Assembly: GCA_902761145.1 (NCBI GenBank)
Contig: CACWJA010000002.1
Location: 1 to 64,000 of the forward strand
Length of the DNA: 64,000 bases
DNA from: an uncultured bacterium
GTDB taxonomy: Bacteria; Patescibacteriota; Saccharimonadia; Saccharimonadales; Saccharimonadaceae
Direction: 5' to 3'
A program made the translations under genes and the position numbers. Of the stretch, positions 51,939 through 61,107 are shown one piece after another. Positions within the stretch are counted from its first letter, which is position 1, and each line of letters begins with the position of its first letter. The notes below the pieces were generated by a model. That model saw only the letters and a program-made list of their open reading frames with translations, was not told where the DNA came from and searched no databases.

Positions 51939-52875
51939 TTTTGCCTTTTTTCTTGGTATTGCCTTGTCCTGATATCAATGCTCTAATAGACGTTAGTAAC
52001 TCGCCTATTGCTGGCATAAGTAGAAGGAAAATAACGATCATAATGAAATTTAAGATGATAACCTCCGCAGATGGAGTAGAGCCCCTGAATAATGCTGCAA
52101 AGATAGCGGCAAATATCACCATATATATGATAGCTATCGAGGCAATAATCACAATGTATGAGAATATCTTGAGCCATATAGATGATAGGTTTAGTGAATG
52201 GTAGCGTAGGATTGTGTAATAAAAAGCTATAATGGTTGCTGCAAGCGCCAGAGGGCCAAGCCAAATCATGCTCCAGTTATTGCACAAAGGCAAAATTAGA
52301 TTAGCGACAAGGACAAGCGTGCTGGACAGCCCAAAACTACCCATTATTATTAAGTCGCCATTTTTCTTACGCATAGAACTTGTTTTTCTATACTGTCTGA
52401 ATAGTGTAAAAATCACGACAGGCACGATAGCACAGAAAAATCCAATATACGCATAATACAATAATCCAATGTTCATATTTACGCTGTTACCAGTGCGTGA
52501 TAGTACAACATTATGGTAGAGGAGGCCTGGGGCGCAGAATATTAGTATGCTTAGCGCAAGGCCAGCAAAAAGAAATACGAATGTAATAATTTGGCCGTAT
52601 TTTTGACGCCAGGCAATGTACCCCAAGAAGGAAATATCTATCAAAATTGCACTAACGAATGTCCACTTGACATGCCAGTCTATAATATCTACCCATGTTG
52701 GGCTCGCCGTCAAGAATAGCGAAATAGATGCCATCCATACCGTGGCAAAAATTGCGGCTAGGAAAAACCATGCTGATCGTACCTTGTCTCCTTTACTTGC
52801 CCCAAAATATACTATCACTCCAGATAAGAATGTCAGGATAGAGACAGTAGCAAGCAGAATAATTATTAGTTGCAT
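51928..52875 (-). CDS. 7TM-type sensor-domain membrane protein without kinase domain
   Basis: The 315-aa protein has seven to nine membrane helices in the pattern of the N-terminal 7TM region of histidine kinases (conserved W.. and ILRYHSLNL..., between helices six and seven), but ends in a basic tail (GNTKKKGKNGR) with no kinase domain. Function is unknown; it may sense an envelope signal. AGGAGG lies before ATG. It is the first gene of a pair with the CAP protein. Confidence 0.78.
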   Translation of the reverse strand: MQLIIILLATVSILTFLSGVIVYFGASKGDKVRSAWFFLAAIFATVWMASISLFLTASPTWVDIIDWHVKWTFVSAILIDISFLGYIAWRQKYGQIITFVFLFAGLALSILIFCAPGLLYHNVVLSRTGNSVNMNIGLLYYAYIGFFCAIVPVVIFTLFRQYRKTSSMRKKNGDLIIMGSFGLSSTLVLVANLILPLCNNWSMIWLGPLALAATIIAFYYTILRYHSLNLSSIWLKIFSYIVIIASIAIIYMVIFAAIFAALFRGSTPSAEVIILNFIMIVIFLLLMPAIGELLTSIRALISGQGNTKKKGKNGR

Positions 52876-52928
52876 TTACCTCCTTTTGGATTATTATAAC
52901 ATAAGTTATTTCAAAAATGTAATAATCG

Positions 52929-54419
52929 TCAATTGTGGCCGCCCGGAATAGTGGTATTGTTTTTGGGTTTGTTGACTGTTGTGGTTGAGTTATTTATTGT
53001 AAAGTCCTGATATTTTTCTCCATTGATATATATGTAGTATATTTCGCCAAGTACAAAATCAGCACTAGACACCATTGCATGATTAAAAGGTTTCGCTGAA
53101 GTGTGGCTGATGAGAGTATTACCAGTAGGGTCTTTTATTTCGAATTTTGCTCCAGTGGACTTAATATCTTCAAAGTAGATATCTGCGTTTAGCACAGTCG
53201 AAGCTTCATCGAATTTTTCTATCATATTGCTAGAACTTATCGCCAAAACCGTGCCGCCATTCACGATGATCCCGGAATTCGAGTCTAAGGCACTGTTGTT
53301 ATTGTTGATTGGACCGTCAATCGTTGTTGATCCACCATTAAAATAGATTTGGCCGTTGCTATCTATGCCATCGCCGCTAGCATTAATGTAGATATCCCCG
53401 TCATTTATGATAATTTCGCAATTATCATCTGCGCCCGAAGTACTAGGCGTGGATTTTGATGCCATTTTTTGTTTGTTGCTGGCATTGAGGCCGTCGTCTG
53501 ATGAGGCAATTGAGAGATGACCTCCGTTTATGATTATTTTTTGAGCCTCTAACCCCTCGTGACTTCTAGATATGCTAATCATGCCGGACTGCACTGCCAG
53601 CGTTCTTTCGGCATAAATGCCATCGTCGCCAGACGAAATACGAATATCTCCGCCTTGAATTAAGACAAACCCTTTTTCGGTATCTGTATCATTAGTGGAT
53701 TTGATACCGTCCTGTCGCGTATTAATATTGAATATACCGTCTACAATAGATACAGAATCTTTCCCATGGATGCCGTCATCTGGAGCAGTAATATAATATG
53801 TGCCACTGTTAAACTTCACGTCATCCTTGCCAATAATTGCGTCTTGGTAATTTGCTATAAGATTGAGAGTCCCGTCGCCTTCGAATGTAAGGTCTGCTTT
53901 GGAATAGATTGCGCCAGCTATGTCTTGATCTACCCCGTCGTATGTGGTCGCGTCTTGCAATGTATTATTGCCGATTAGTTCAATTACTAGATCATCACCA
54001 GATACACAAGTAATGGCTGGGCCGAGCGAACTAGAGATCGATACGTTGTCTAAGATTATCTTTACTTCTCCTTTGATACCAGAGTCAATCGTGATCGATC
54101 CGTCATCCAATATACCAGATAAATGGTAGATGCCAGAGTCTGTAATAGTAAGTCTCTCGTCTAGTTCTATGCTCTTAACGTCGTAGCGATTCCAATTGAT
54201 TTTTGAGTCGCCGTTGTCTACATTCATAAGCCCCGCAATTTTAGTCGCGTTATTGTCGTTTGATCTACTATTAGACATGATCCCAATTGCCAATATTGCC
54301 ATAGCGATGACAGCAGTCAGAACCCATCTTTTGTCGAATTTGTTATCATTTTCGCGCCGTACGGGCTTCTGGCTCATTATCTCAATAGGCTCATCCGTAG
54401 ATTTGCTATCGAGTGACAC
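52929..54419 (-). CDS. Cthe_2159-like carbohydrate-binding beta-helix protein
   Basis: The 496-aa protein has a cytoplasmic N-terminus, one membrane helix (about 31-48) and a long right-handed beta-helix of imperfect repeats (for example YNLTI-like ..DGIHGKDSVSIVDGIFNI, GDDGIYAERTLAVQSG, GDGIDSNGQIYFNGG), as in the Cthe_2159 cellulose-binding family. The GTG at 54419 directly follows the stop of the DUF4956 gene (TAGGTG) and uses its GAGGAG as SD. The trio with DUF4956 and VTC recurs in other bacteria. Confidence 0.85.
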   Translation of the reverse strand: MSLDSKSTDEPIEIMSQKPVRRENDNKFDKRWVLTAVIAMAILAIGIMSNSRSNDNNATKIAGLMNVDNGDSKINWNRYDVKSIELDERLTITDSGIYHLSGILDDGSITIDSGIKGEVKIILDNVSISSSLGPAITCVSGDDLVIELIGNNTLQDATTYDGVDQDIAGAIYSKADLTFEGDGTLNLIANYQDAIIGKDDVKFNSGTYYITAPDDGIHGKDSVSIVDGIFNINTRQDGIKSTNDTDTEKGFVLIQGGDIRISSGDDGIYAERTLAVQSGMISISRSHEGLEAQKIIINGGHLSIASSDDGLNASNKQKMASKSTPSTSGADDNCEIIINDGDIYINASGDGIDSNGQIYFNGGSTTIDGPINNNNSALDSNSGIIVNGGTVLAISSSNMIEKFDEASTVLNADIYFEDIKSTGAKFEIKDPTGNTLISHTSAKPFNHAMVSSADFVLGEIYYIYINGEKYQDFTINNSTTTVNKPKNNTTIPGGHN

Positions 54420-55091
54420 CTAGATCTCCTCTTCTAGGCAGGGGTGGGATAAGAGTATTTTGAGATTACAGTTTTTTACTCTTAGCTCATCAAGGAATTC
54501 TTTTTCTTTGATGCCTTGTCTTAGAGTTACATCGTATGTGAGCTTATACAGGCTGCCCATATTTATCGTCTTCATGCGTACGAGTTTTGTTTTGGTGGTA
54601 TATTTGGTAAATATTTCATCAAATACTTCTTCATAATCTAGATCTTCTGGTATGACTATTTTCAACACTCGCTGCTCTTTATTAGGTTCCAACAAATGGG
54701 TATATGAGAATATCAGTATAGCGATAACAGCGACTATTGTAATAGCTGTGGCGAAAAGAATATGCCCCATACCGCAAGCCAGCCCCACAGTCATCGCAAA
54801 AAAGACACTGAGAAGGTCTTTTGCTTCACCCTGAACAGAACGGAAGCGTATCAAAGAAAACGCACCTAGTATAGCAATGGATGTACCAAGGTTGCCATTT
54901 ATCATAATCATAACTGCCATTACTAGCATAGGCAACGTAGCCAGAGTAATTAAAAACCCTTTGGTGGTTTGGGATGTTTTCATATGCGTGACGGCTATTA
55001 CTATGCCAAGCCCAAGTGCTACGGCGGCACAAATCAGACCAGTCGTAATATCTAGCCCTGTTGATGTTGAATCGAATATGCTATTAAACAT
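54420..55091 (-). CDS. DUF4956 membrane protein
   Basis: The 223-aa protein has about four membrane helices, the conserved GAFSLIRFRSVQGEAKDL between helices and a cytoplasmic C-terminal ferredoxin-like domain (KTKLVRMKTINMG...). The family is found next to VTC polyphosphate polymerases. It overlaps the VTC gene by 8 nt and abuts the carbohydrate-binding gene, so it probably links polymer synthesis with the membrane. Confidence 0.88.
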   Translation of the reverse strand: MFNSIFDSTSTGLDITTGLICAAVALGLGIVIAVTHMKTSQTTKGFLITLATLPMLVMAVMIMINGNLGTSIAILGAFSLIRFRSVQGEAKDLLSVFFAMTVGLACGMGHILFATAITIVAVIAILIFSYTHLLEPNKEQRVLKIVIPEDLDYEEVFDEIFTKYTTKTKLVRMKTINMGSLYKLTYDVTLRQGIKEKEFLDELRVKNCNLKILLSHPCLEEEI

Positions 55092-55815
55092 TTTTCCTTT
55101 CCTTACTTTTTAGTTTTGCATAGACTTTTCCGATTTTGGAGAATTGTTGTGGGTAGATTTGCTCTGACGACATAATCTTTACCAGCCAAAGCGGCAATGA
55201 ACCTTGTGCTTTTATTTCCATTATCGTGTTTCTAATGTCCTTAAAATAAATTTTATCACGCTTTCCTTTAATAAAGTCAAGTTTTTTGTCACGAAAACGC
55301 AATTTATCGTCAAATGTAATACGTAGCCCGTCTTTGCCTTTGTAGCTTTCGCGGTTGTAGGTAATAAGTATTTTTGGCTTGAGCGAAAAAAGCTGGAAAA
55401 GATGATCTATTTCTCTAGCTATTTGGATGTTGTTATTATTGTTTTGTGTTCGCTCAGCTAGATCTGTTAATGTGATGTTGTTTTGGATAAATTCAGCAAA
55501 CTCTTGACGAGTAATCATGACGCGGCGCTTATATCCTATATTTCCGTTTTCGTCTTTTAGCTTTGTTTTGATCTCTAAGAAAACTCGATCATATCCACCA
55601 TAGCTTCGGGCGCGCAGCTTTTCCTTGAATACGGGCTTATCGATGGATTGCATAATAAGATCATAATTGTCGTTATCAAAATATAGATTATAGACTTCCG
55701 AACGGTAGTAGGCGTCTTTTTCTGTGTTTTTTTTGATCGTTTTCAGGAGTCTATTTTTCTGTGCTTTTGTGATGAGATATTTTTTCTCTATGCGGTTAAA
55801 TACCTGCTCGTGCAT
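55084..55815 (-). CDS. VTC-domain polyphosphate polymerase-like protein
   Basis: The 243-aa protein has the tunnel-fold VTC domain: EKKYLIT, YRSEVYNLYFDN, KLRARSYG, VFLEIKTK, KRRVMITR, RESYKG and DDKLRFR, which line the catalytic tunnel with Arg/Lys and Glu. It should extend polyphosphate from ATP. The start at 55815 is 6 nt after TATAAT; the longer start at 55842 would lie upstream of the promoter. Confidence 0.88.
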   Translation of the reverse strand: MHEQVFNRIEKKYLITKAQKNRLLKTIKKNTEKDAYYRSEVYNLYFDNDNYDLIMQSIDKPVFKEKLRARSYGGYDRVFLEIKTKLKDENGNIGYKRRVMITRQEFAEFIQNNITLTDLAERTQNNNNNIQIAREIDHLFQLFSLKPKILITYNRESYKGKDGLRITFDDKLRFRDKKLDFIKGKRDKIYFKDIRNTIMEIKAQGSLPLWLVKIMSSEQIYPQQFSKIGKVYAKLKSKERKNV

Positions 55816-55921
55816 ATATTTATTATAATATGATACGCACAAAATGTATAATCTTTTGCTTATAATTAAGTGGCCCAGTGTTCAGAAAAATATTTATCAT
55901 TGTGATATAATTATAAAGATT

Positions 55922-58900
55922 ATGTTAGAGATAAAGGGTGTGAAGAAAGTCTATGAGACTGGTGGCATAAGACGTGTTGTTTTAAATAAAATAGACATAA
56001 ATTTTCGCACTAGTGAATTTGCAGCGATACTTGGACCAAGTGGATCAGGAAAAACTACTCTTCTTAATATCATTGGTGGACTCGACCAGTACACCGCTGG
56101 TGACCTTATTGTAAATGAAAAATCTACAAAAAAATTTCGCGACAAGGACTGGGATAGCTATCGCAACCATAGGATTGGATTTGTATTCCAAAGCTATAAT
56201 CTGATCCCGCACCAAACTGTCCTCAATAATGTAAAATTAGCACTTACTATATCTGGCCTCTCTAAGCGCGAGTCGGTTCGCAAGGCTAAGAAGGCTTTGA
56301 CCGATGTAGGACTAAAGGAGCATATAGATAAATTGCCGAGTCAATTGTCTGGTGGGCAAATGCAGCGAGTGGCAATAGCTAGGGCGCTCGTGAATGATCC
56401 TGATATTATACTAGCAGATGAACCTACCGGTGCTTTGGATTCTGACACCAGTATACAGATAATGAAAATCTTGAAAGATATTTCTAAAGATAAGTTAGTG
56501 ATAATGGTAACACACAATCCAGAACTAGCGGATAAATATGCGACACGCATAATTACGCTAAAGGATGGGAGGATAACTTCAGATTCTAGTCCATATGACG
56601 GCAAGATAAAGACAGACTTGGACTTAGAAAAAGCCAAACACAAAAAGGGAAAAACGAAGATGTCTTTTATTACCGCTCTGGGGCTATCTTTACAAAATTT
56701 GCTCACCAAGAAAGCTCGGACCGTGCTAGTGGCGGCAGCTGGTTCGATAGGTATTATTGGAATAGCATTGATTTCTGCTGTGTCTACTGGATTTCAGAAC
56801 TATATAGACAAGATAGAAGAGGACACTTTAACCTCATATCCATTGTCTTTGCAAAAGGAATCCGCTGACCTCACTGGGATATTGCTAAGTTTAACCGGTA
56901 GCGCTTCTAATAACGAAGACAGCGATAGACTAACAGAAAATCAAATCCTAACATCTACACTGGGTACTGTTTCGAACAATGACTTAACTAGTTTTGCTGA
57001 ATATATGAAAGTACATGAGCCCGAGATAAAAGACGACGTTCGGTTGCTGGAATACGAATACAATGTTGATCCAGTTATATATACCGAGGACGCGACGGGA
57101 GCGATAGCAAAAATGAACCCTAGCACATTATTCACATCACTAGTGGGAGAATCATCACTTCTTAGAAATTATTCTTCTATGACATCTGTCTTTCAACAAT
57201 ACGAACAGAAAAATCTGATTAATGATACCGAGTTACTCGCGGGGCGCTACCCAGAAAAATACGATGAACTACTAGTGGTGCTAAGCAATAAAGGCGAGAT
57301 ATCAGAACTATTGACTTATTCTTTGGGTTTCCATGATACCGATGAGCTAAATAAGATCGTCTCAAAGATAATGAGTGGTGAGAGCGTAGATATTCATAAT
57401 GACCCACTAGAGCTCACATATGAAGACATAATGAATGCTGATTTGAGGTTAGTGCCTGCTACGGAAACTTTTAAATATAATGATAAATATAGTATATATG
57501 AGGACATGAGCGGTGATAAAGATTTTATGCGGGAAGTATATAATAATGCAGAAAGATTAAAAGTTACTGGCGTAGCAGTAATGAGCTCCGAGATGCTTAC
57601 CGGTGGTAGTAGCGTAGCCTATCTGCCTTCTCTTGTGGAGCATATCATAGATGAGTCTGGCCAAACAGATATTGTGAAAAAACAGCTCGAAAACCCGGAT
57701 GTTGATATCTTTTCAAATACTAAGTTTGGAGAGGAAGATAATGAATTTAATTTTGAGTTTTCTGATTTAGTTTCTGTGGACGAAGCCGCTTTGACGCAGG
57801 CTTTTGGCGTAAAAATAGACCAAAATGCCGTCAGCACAAAAACGCAAGAGTATATGGAAGGCATATCCAACGATATAACGAATGAGATAAACAAAATGCC
57901 GGAAGTTCGTAAGGGTCTAGAGGAACATTTTAAAGAGCTAGCTGGTGAATTAAGGCGTGACTTTGAAGACAAAATTATCAAAGGAGAGATAAGCATGATG
58001 GATCTCATGAACCCTGAAACTTCTGAAAGAATTCTGGTGGATTTTGTAGATGAATTTGTAGCTGGAAAAGATTTTGGGGCGCTAGAAGATGCATATCAGA
58101 TTCCTAAAGATAATTCTTCAGCAGCATTTGATGGTATGTTAAAAGGATATCTAGCGAGTTATTTGCAAACAACATCAAAACACGAATCATTCTCTGTGGA
58201 TGATTATCTTAACACGCCTGAAATAACCACTGTTTTTGACAACTTAACTGGTGCCGCCACCAATCTATCTATGCAGAAGGAGGTGCTAGGAAAGCTTGGC
58301 AATCTTACAACATACTTGACCGATAGTTTCACTAACGCATTCCACGTGGACCAGAATGCGATAGTGGGGGCTTTTAGATTGAATTTTTCAGAGGACGAAC
58401 TTTCGCGCGTAGTAACGGCTATGTTTACAAAGAAAAAATCCACGCTGGCTACCAATTTATCTACCTTAGGATATCAAGATTTAGACGATCCCACAAAAAT
58501 GGCATTTTATTTTTGGAGTTTTGACGGCAAAACGCGTTTTCTTGAATTCCTAGACAGCTACAATAATAATATGCGATCATTGGGCATGGATGACAAGGTG
58601 ATAGAATATTCCGATACTACTGGGATGCTTATGTCTTCAGTAAAGATTATTGTCGATGCGGTAAGCTATGTGCTGATAGCATTTGTATCTATTTCTTTGG
58701 TGGTAAGCTCTATTATGATCGGCGTGATCACTTATATATCTGTTTATGAACGTAAAAAGGAAATAGGAATATTGCGAGCGATGGGGGCGAGTAAGCATAA
58801 TATTTCTTCGATATTTAATGCAGAGACATTTATTATCGGATTTCTTTCTGGACTATTCGGTGTAGGTGTGTCTTATGCTCTAATTCCTATTATCAATGCA

Positions 58901-59065
58901 GTATTGCACCATTTTACTGGTGATATACCACTCAATGCTGCCTTGGATCCTAGAACAGCACTGCTCTTGATACTCCTAAGTATAGTGTTGACATTGATAG
59001 GCGGCCTGATCCCGGCACGCGCAGCAAGCAAGAAAGATCCAGTAGAGGCATTGCGCAGCGAATAA
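55922..59065 (+). CDS. MacB/FtsX-type ABC transporter, ATPase-permease fusion
   Basis: The 1047-aa protein joins an ATPase (1-225: GPSGSGKTT at 38-46, LSGGQMQRVAIARAL, IILADEPTGALD) to a permease with one membrane helix near 265-285, a very large extracytoplasmic domain (about 290-880) and the FtsX core (three helices, YERKKEIGILRAMGASK). Such fusions move lipoproteins or resist antimicrobial peptides by mechanotransmission rather than bulk transport. The ATG at 55922 is 10 nt after TATAAT. The ectodomain may sense host molecules. Confidence 0.92.
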   Translation: MLEIKGVKKVYETGGIRRVVLNKIDINFRTSEFAAILGPSGSGKTTLLNIIGGLDQYTAGDLIVNEKSTKKFRDKDWDSYRNHRIGFVFQSYNLIPHQTVLNNVKLALTISGLSKRESVRKAKKALTDVGLKEHIDKLPSQLSGGQMQRVAIARALVNDPDIILADEPTGALDSDTSIQIMKILKDISKDKLVIMVTHNPELADKYATRIITLKDGRITSDSSPYDGKIKTDLDLEKAKHKKGKTKMSFITALGLSLQNLLTKKARTVLVAAAGSIGIIGIALISAVSTGFQNYIDKIEEDTLTSYPLSLQKESADLTGILLSLTGSASNNEDSDRLTENQILTSTLGTVSNNDLTSFAEYMKVHEPEIKDDVRLLEYEYNVDPVIYTEDATGAIAKMNPSTLFTSLVGESSLLRNYSSMTSVFQQYEQKNLINDTELLAGRYPEKYDELLVVLSNKGEISELLTYSLGFHDTDELNKIVSKIMSGESVDIHNDPLELTYEDIMNADLRLVPATETFKYNDKYSIYEDMSGDKDFMREVYNNAERLKVTGVAVMSSEMLTGGSSVAYLPSLVEHIIDESGQTDIVKKQLENPDVDIFSNTKFGEEDNEFNFEFSDLVSVDEAALTQAFGVKIDQNAVSTKTQEYMEGISNDITNEINKMPEVRKGLEEHFKELAGELRRDFEDKIIKGEISMMDLMNPETSERILVDFVDEFVAGKDFGALEDAYQIPKDNSSAAFDGMLKGYLASYLQTTSKHESFSVDDYLNTPEITTVFDNLTGAATNLSMQKEVLGKLGNLTTYLTDSFTNAFHVDQNAIVGAFRLNFSEDELSRVVTAMFTKKKSTLATNLSTLGYQDLDDPTKMAFYFWSFDGKTRFLEFLDSYNNNMRSLGMDDKVIEYSDTTGMLMSSVKIIVDAVSYVLIAFVSISLVVSSIMIGVITYISVYERKKEIGILRAMGASKHNISSIFNAETFIIGFLSGLFGVGVSYALIPIINAVLHHFTGDIPLNAALDPRTALLLILLSIVLTLIGGLIPARAASKKDPVEALRSE

Positions 59066-59103
59066 AATTAGCGGTGGCAGCCAACTGATTTATCACATCG
59101 CAA

Positions 59104-59129
59104 GAAAAACCCGCCAATGATGGCGGGTT
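59104..59129 (-). terminator. Terminator of the hexapeptide-like gene
   Basis: On the minus strand AACCCGCCA-tcat-TGGCGGGTT is followed by TTT. The stem overlaps the stop codon of the gene at 59128, so termination and the end of translation coincide. Confidence 0.8.
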
Positions 59130-59736
59130 AGTTGAAAATAATTTTATCACGAATCCTTCTCCCAACAACATGGGCATCATTGCGGATGGTCGTATCTCCA
59201 CTTATGTCTGAGTCGTGGACAACTGCCATGTCGCATATTCTTGCGTTTTCTCTGATGAGGGAGTTACCCGAGACGATACAGTTACCATAAAGCAAGGCGT
59301 CGCCGTGAACGTAGGCCCTGTCTTTCACTTTTGCATGCTGGCTGACAGATGCTTGACAGTAGATTTCGGCTGAGCCTTTTACTTGCGCATGATCGTACAC
59401 TTTTGCCCTGCCGTAGACTATGGCATTGCCTTTGATCCTGGCGTGGCCGAATACTTCAGCATTACTACGTACGATAGCGTTGCCGCTGACACGCGCCTTG
59501 CCACGCACTATGCCGTGCTCAGCGACCCAGGCATTGCCAAACTGCGAGAGGTTACGGTATCCCTCTACGGATCCGCCGATATCATTCTTGTGTACCCCGT
59601 GTTTAGGAATGTCTCTGAGTGCCATGACGAGGTTTTCGTTTCGCCAGCTGTAGTGACCTGGCAAGGTTATGATGATATACTTTCTTCTGAATATCTTAGA
59701 GAATATCCATTTGAATACGTTTTTGCTACTAGCCAA
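59128..59736 (-). CDS. Left-handed beta-helix (hexapeptide-like) repeat protein
   Basis: The 202-aa protein has about 20 short repeats with alternating G.A.V and N.A.V.G.A.I patterns (for example GNAIVRSNAEVFGHARIKG), predicted to coil into a left-handed beta-helix. There are no acetyltransferase residues I can identify, so it may be structural. The start is TTG with AAGGTGGG just upstream. The N-terminus is basic (KNVFKWIFSKIFRRK). GC at third positions is higher than in neighbours. Confidence 0.7.
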   Translation of the reverse strand: MASSKNVFKWIFSKIFRRKYIIITLPGHYSWRNENLVMALRDIPKHGVHKNDIGGSVEGYRNLSQFGNAWVAEHGIVRGKARVSGNAIVRSNAEVFGHARIKGNAIVYGRAKVYDHAQVKGSAEIYCQASVSQHAKVKDRAYVHGDALLYGNCIVSGNSLIRENARICDMAVVHDSDISGDTTIRNDAHVVGRRIRDKIIFN

Positions 59737-59906
59737 AGCTATCCCACCTTCCGATTTTTTCGTGATAGTTAATGTACTATATCATGTATAATTATAACAT
59801 AAAGTTTATGTATTTGCAATATTTTGCGGTGCATTTAGCACTACGTTTTACTTTTACAAAGATATGTCTCGTTTTTTAAGAAAATATGATATAATTGTAC
59901 TATCGT

Positions 59907-59981
59907 TGGGGATTCGCCAAGTGGTAAGGCAGTGGGTTCTGGTCCCACCATTCGGGGGTTCGAATCCCTCATCCCCAGCCA
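59907..59981 (+). tRNA. tRNA-Gln(CTG)
   Basis: Acceptor UGGGGAU/AUCCCCA, anticodon stem GUGGG/CCCAC with loop UUCUGGU (anticodon CUG), T-arm GGGGG/CCCUC and encoded CCA. TATAAT lies about 12 nt upstream. A terminator and a 3'-end copy follow. Confidence 0.95.
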
Positions 59982-59983
59982 TG

Positions 59984-60003
59984 TCCCATGTAGGGATTTT
60001 TTT
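59984..60003 (+). terminator. Terminator of tRNA-Gln
   Basis: TCCC-atgta-GGGA followed by TTTTTTT. Confidence 0.75.
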
Positions 60004-60007
60004 ATTC

Positions 60008-60046
60008 GGGACTCGGACCTTCGGTGCGAATCCCTCATCCCCAGCC
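60008..60046 (+). repeat. tRNA-Gln 3'-end copy
   Basis: CTCGGACCTTCGGTGCGA precedes ATCCCTCATCCCCAGCCA, the 3' end of tRNA-Gln. The same 18-nt lead sequence precedes the tRNA-Val 3' copy B at 32564. A terminator (CCTC/GAGG plus TTTTTT, about 60049-60070) follows. Confidence 0.8.
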
Positions 60047-60119
60047 ATGTCCTCTATGAGGGGCTTTTTTATTTGGGACTCAAATTATCATTTTTTTGTG
60101 GTATTGTTAAGATATGAGC

Positions 60120-60452
60120 ATGCATAAAATGAATTTACAGCCGAAATATTATGGCTTCATAAAAGACGGGACGAAGCGCATAGAGCTTCGGCTTAATGAC
60201 GAGAAACGTAGGCAGATCCAGCTCGGGGATATAATAGAATTCTCCAAGTCTGAAGACGATATATTTAGAGCCGAAGTGATAGGACTACTCCGCTACAATA
60301 CCTTTGAAGATTTATTTGAGGATTTTGACATATCAATCTTGGCGGATTCCTCTATGACTAAGGGCGAGCTAATGGATGCGCTGAGTGAATTCTATACCCC
60401 CGAGAAGCAAGCCAAATATGGCGTAGTGGGGATCCGCCTGAAATTAATATAG
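60120..60452 (+). CDS. ASCH-domain protein
   Basis: The 110-aa protein has the ASCH beta-barrel signature: MNLQPKYYGFIKDGTKRIELRLNDEKRR (read here in two parts), LGDIIEFSKSED and EVIGLLRYNTFEDLF. ASCH domains bind RNA or hydrolyse modified nucleosides. The ATG at 60120 is 6 nt after TAAGAT; an earlier ATG at 60114 touches the -10 box and a later one lies at 60129, so the start is uncertain. Confidence 0.8.
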   Translation: MHKMNLQPKYYGFIKDGTKRIELRLNDEKRRQIQLGDIIEFSKSEDDIFRAEVIGLLRYNTFEDLFEDFDISILADSSMTKGELMDALSEFYTPEKQAKYGVVGIRLKLI

Positions 60453-60510
60453 CGAGCAAATACTACCTTGTTATGGAGAAGGACTTATAGCTGAATAATG
60501 AGGCGTTTTA

Positions 60511-60646
60511 CATAATTCACCGTATTTCGGAAGCTACGCTTTGATGCAATCAGAGATTATACATCAAAGCTCCGCCCCTTCGGCGAAAAGAATCGCCTTA
60601 CGGCGATTTTTTCTTAATGTTCCTCAATACTAGTGAATTATACAAC
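60511..60646. repeat. R2 element copy 2 (conserved ends, variable centre)
   Basis: CATAATTCACCGTATTTCGG at the left and CCTCAATACTAGTGAATTAT at the right match the copy at 25583. The centre differs and includes AATCGCC-ttac-GGCGATT followed by TTTTTC, a terminator-like hairpin. It lies between convergent genes, as does copy 1. Confidence 0.65.
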
Positions 60647-60682
60647 AATGCTAAATTAAGATAATTTTATGTTAGGCGGTGG

Positions 60683-60940
60683 CTAGGCCTGCTTCCATCT
60701 TTTGAGGGTGGGGAAGATTTTGGTGCAGTATTCTTTCATTTGCTCGTTGGTCATGCCAGCTTGCTCGCCAAACTGGGAACATTTTTCGATGTACTCTTCC
60801 ATCGAACACTGATCGAGAAACTCGCCATCTTTGTAGCACCATTTGCAATAATCCTCGTTTTTGCTGCCGTCTTTTTCGGTGGCATACATGTCTTCTGGAG
60901 TGAGTGGCATTGCGCAGCTTTGACAAATTTTGTTTTCCAT
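60683..60940 (-). CDS. Putative zinc-ribbon protein
   Basis: The 85-aa protein starts MENKICQSCAMPLTPEDMYA and has CxxC pairs at CQSC and CKWC, the pattern of the PF12674-type zinc-ribbon family, followed by a helical tail (MTNEQMKEYCTKIFPTLKRW). AAGGA precedes ATG at 60940, and TATAAT lies 32 nt upstream, giving a short led transcript. A regulatory role through zinc is possible. Confidence 0.85.
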   Translation of the reverse strand: MENKICQSCAMPLTPEDMYATEKDGSKNEDYCKWCYKDGEFLDQCSMEEYIEKCSQFGEQAGMTNEQMKEYCTKIFPTLKRWKQA

Positions 60941-61051
60941 AAGTAATCCTTGTTTAATGGACATATTATAACACTTAAGGTTGTAAATAGGAAGATCGGG
61001 CGTATTTAGCTTTAGCACGTTTATCCCTGACATATCATACATACTCATTAT

Positions 61052-61078
61052 TTTAGCAGCCCACCATGGCGGTGGGCT
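61052..61078 (-). terminator. Hairpin after the broken adhesin C gene
   Basis: AGCCCACC and GGTGGGCT pair perfectly around a 5-nt loop, 30 nt past the stop codon on the minus strand. The following sequence is only weakly U-rich. Confidence 0.55.
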
Positions 61079-61107
61079 ACGCTGGGCCCTGAAATGAAGG
61101 AACTAAA

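Noticed and set aside
59841-60127. ORFs across tRNA-Gln and its 3' copy (RDSNPRMVGPEP and similar)
   Set aside because: This too is a tRNA read as protein; no SD or promoter logic supports it.
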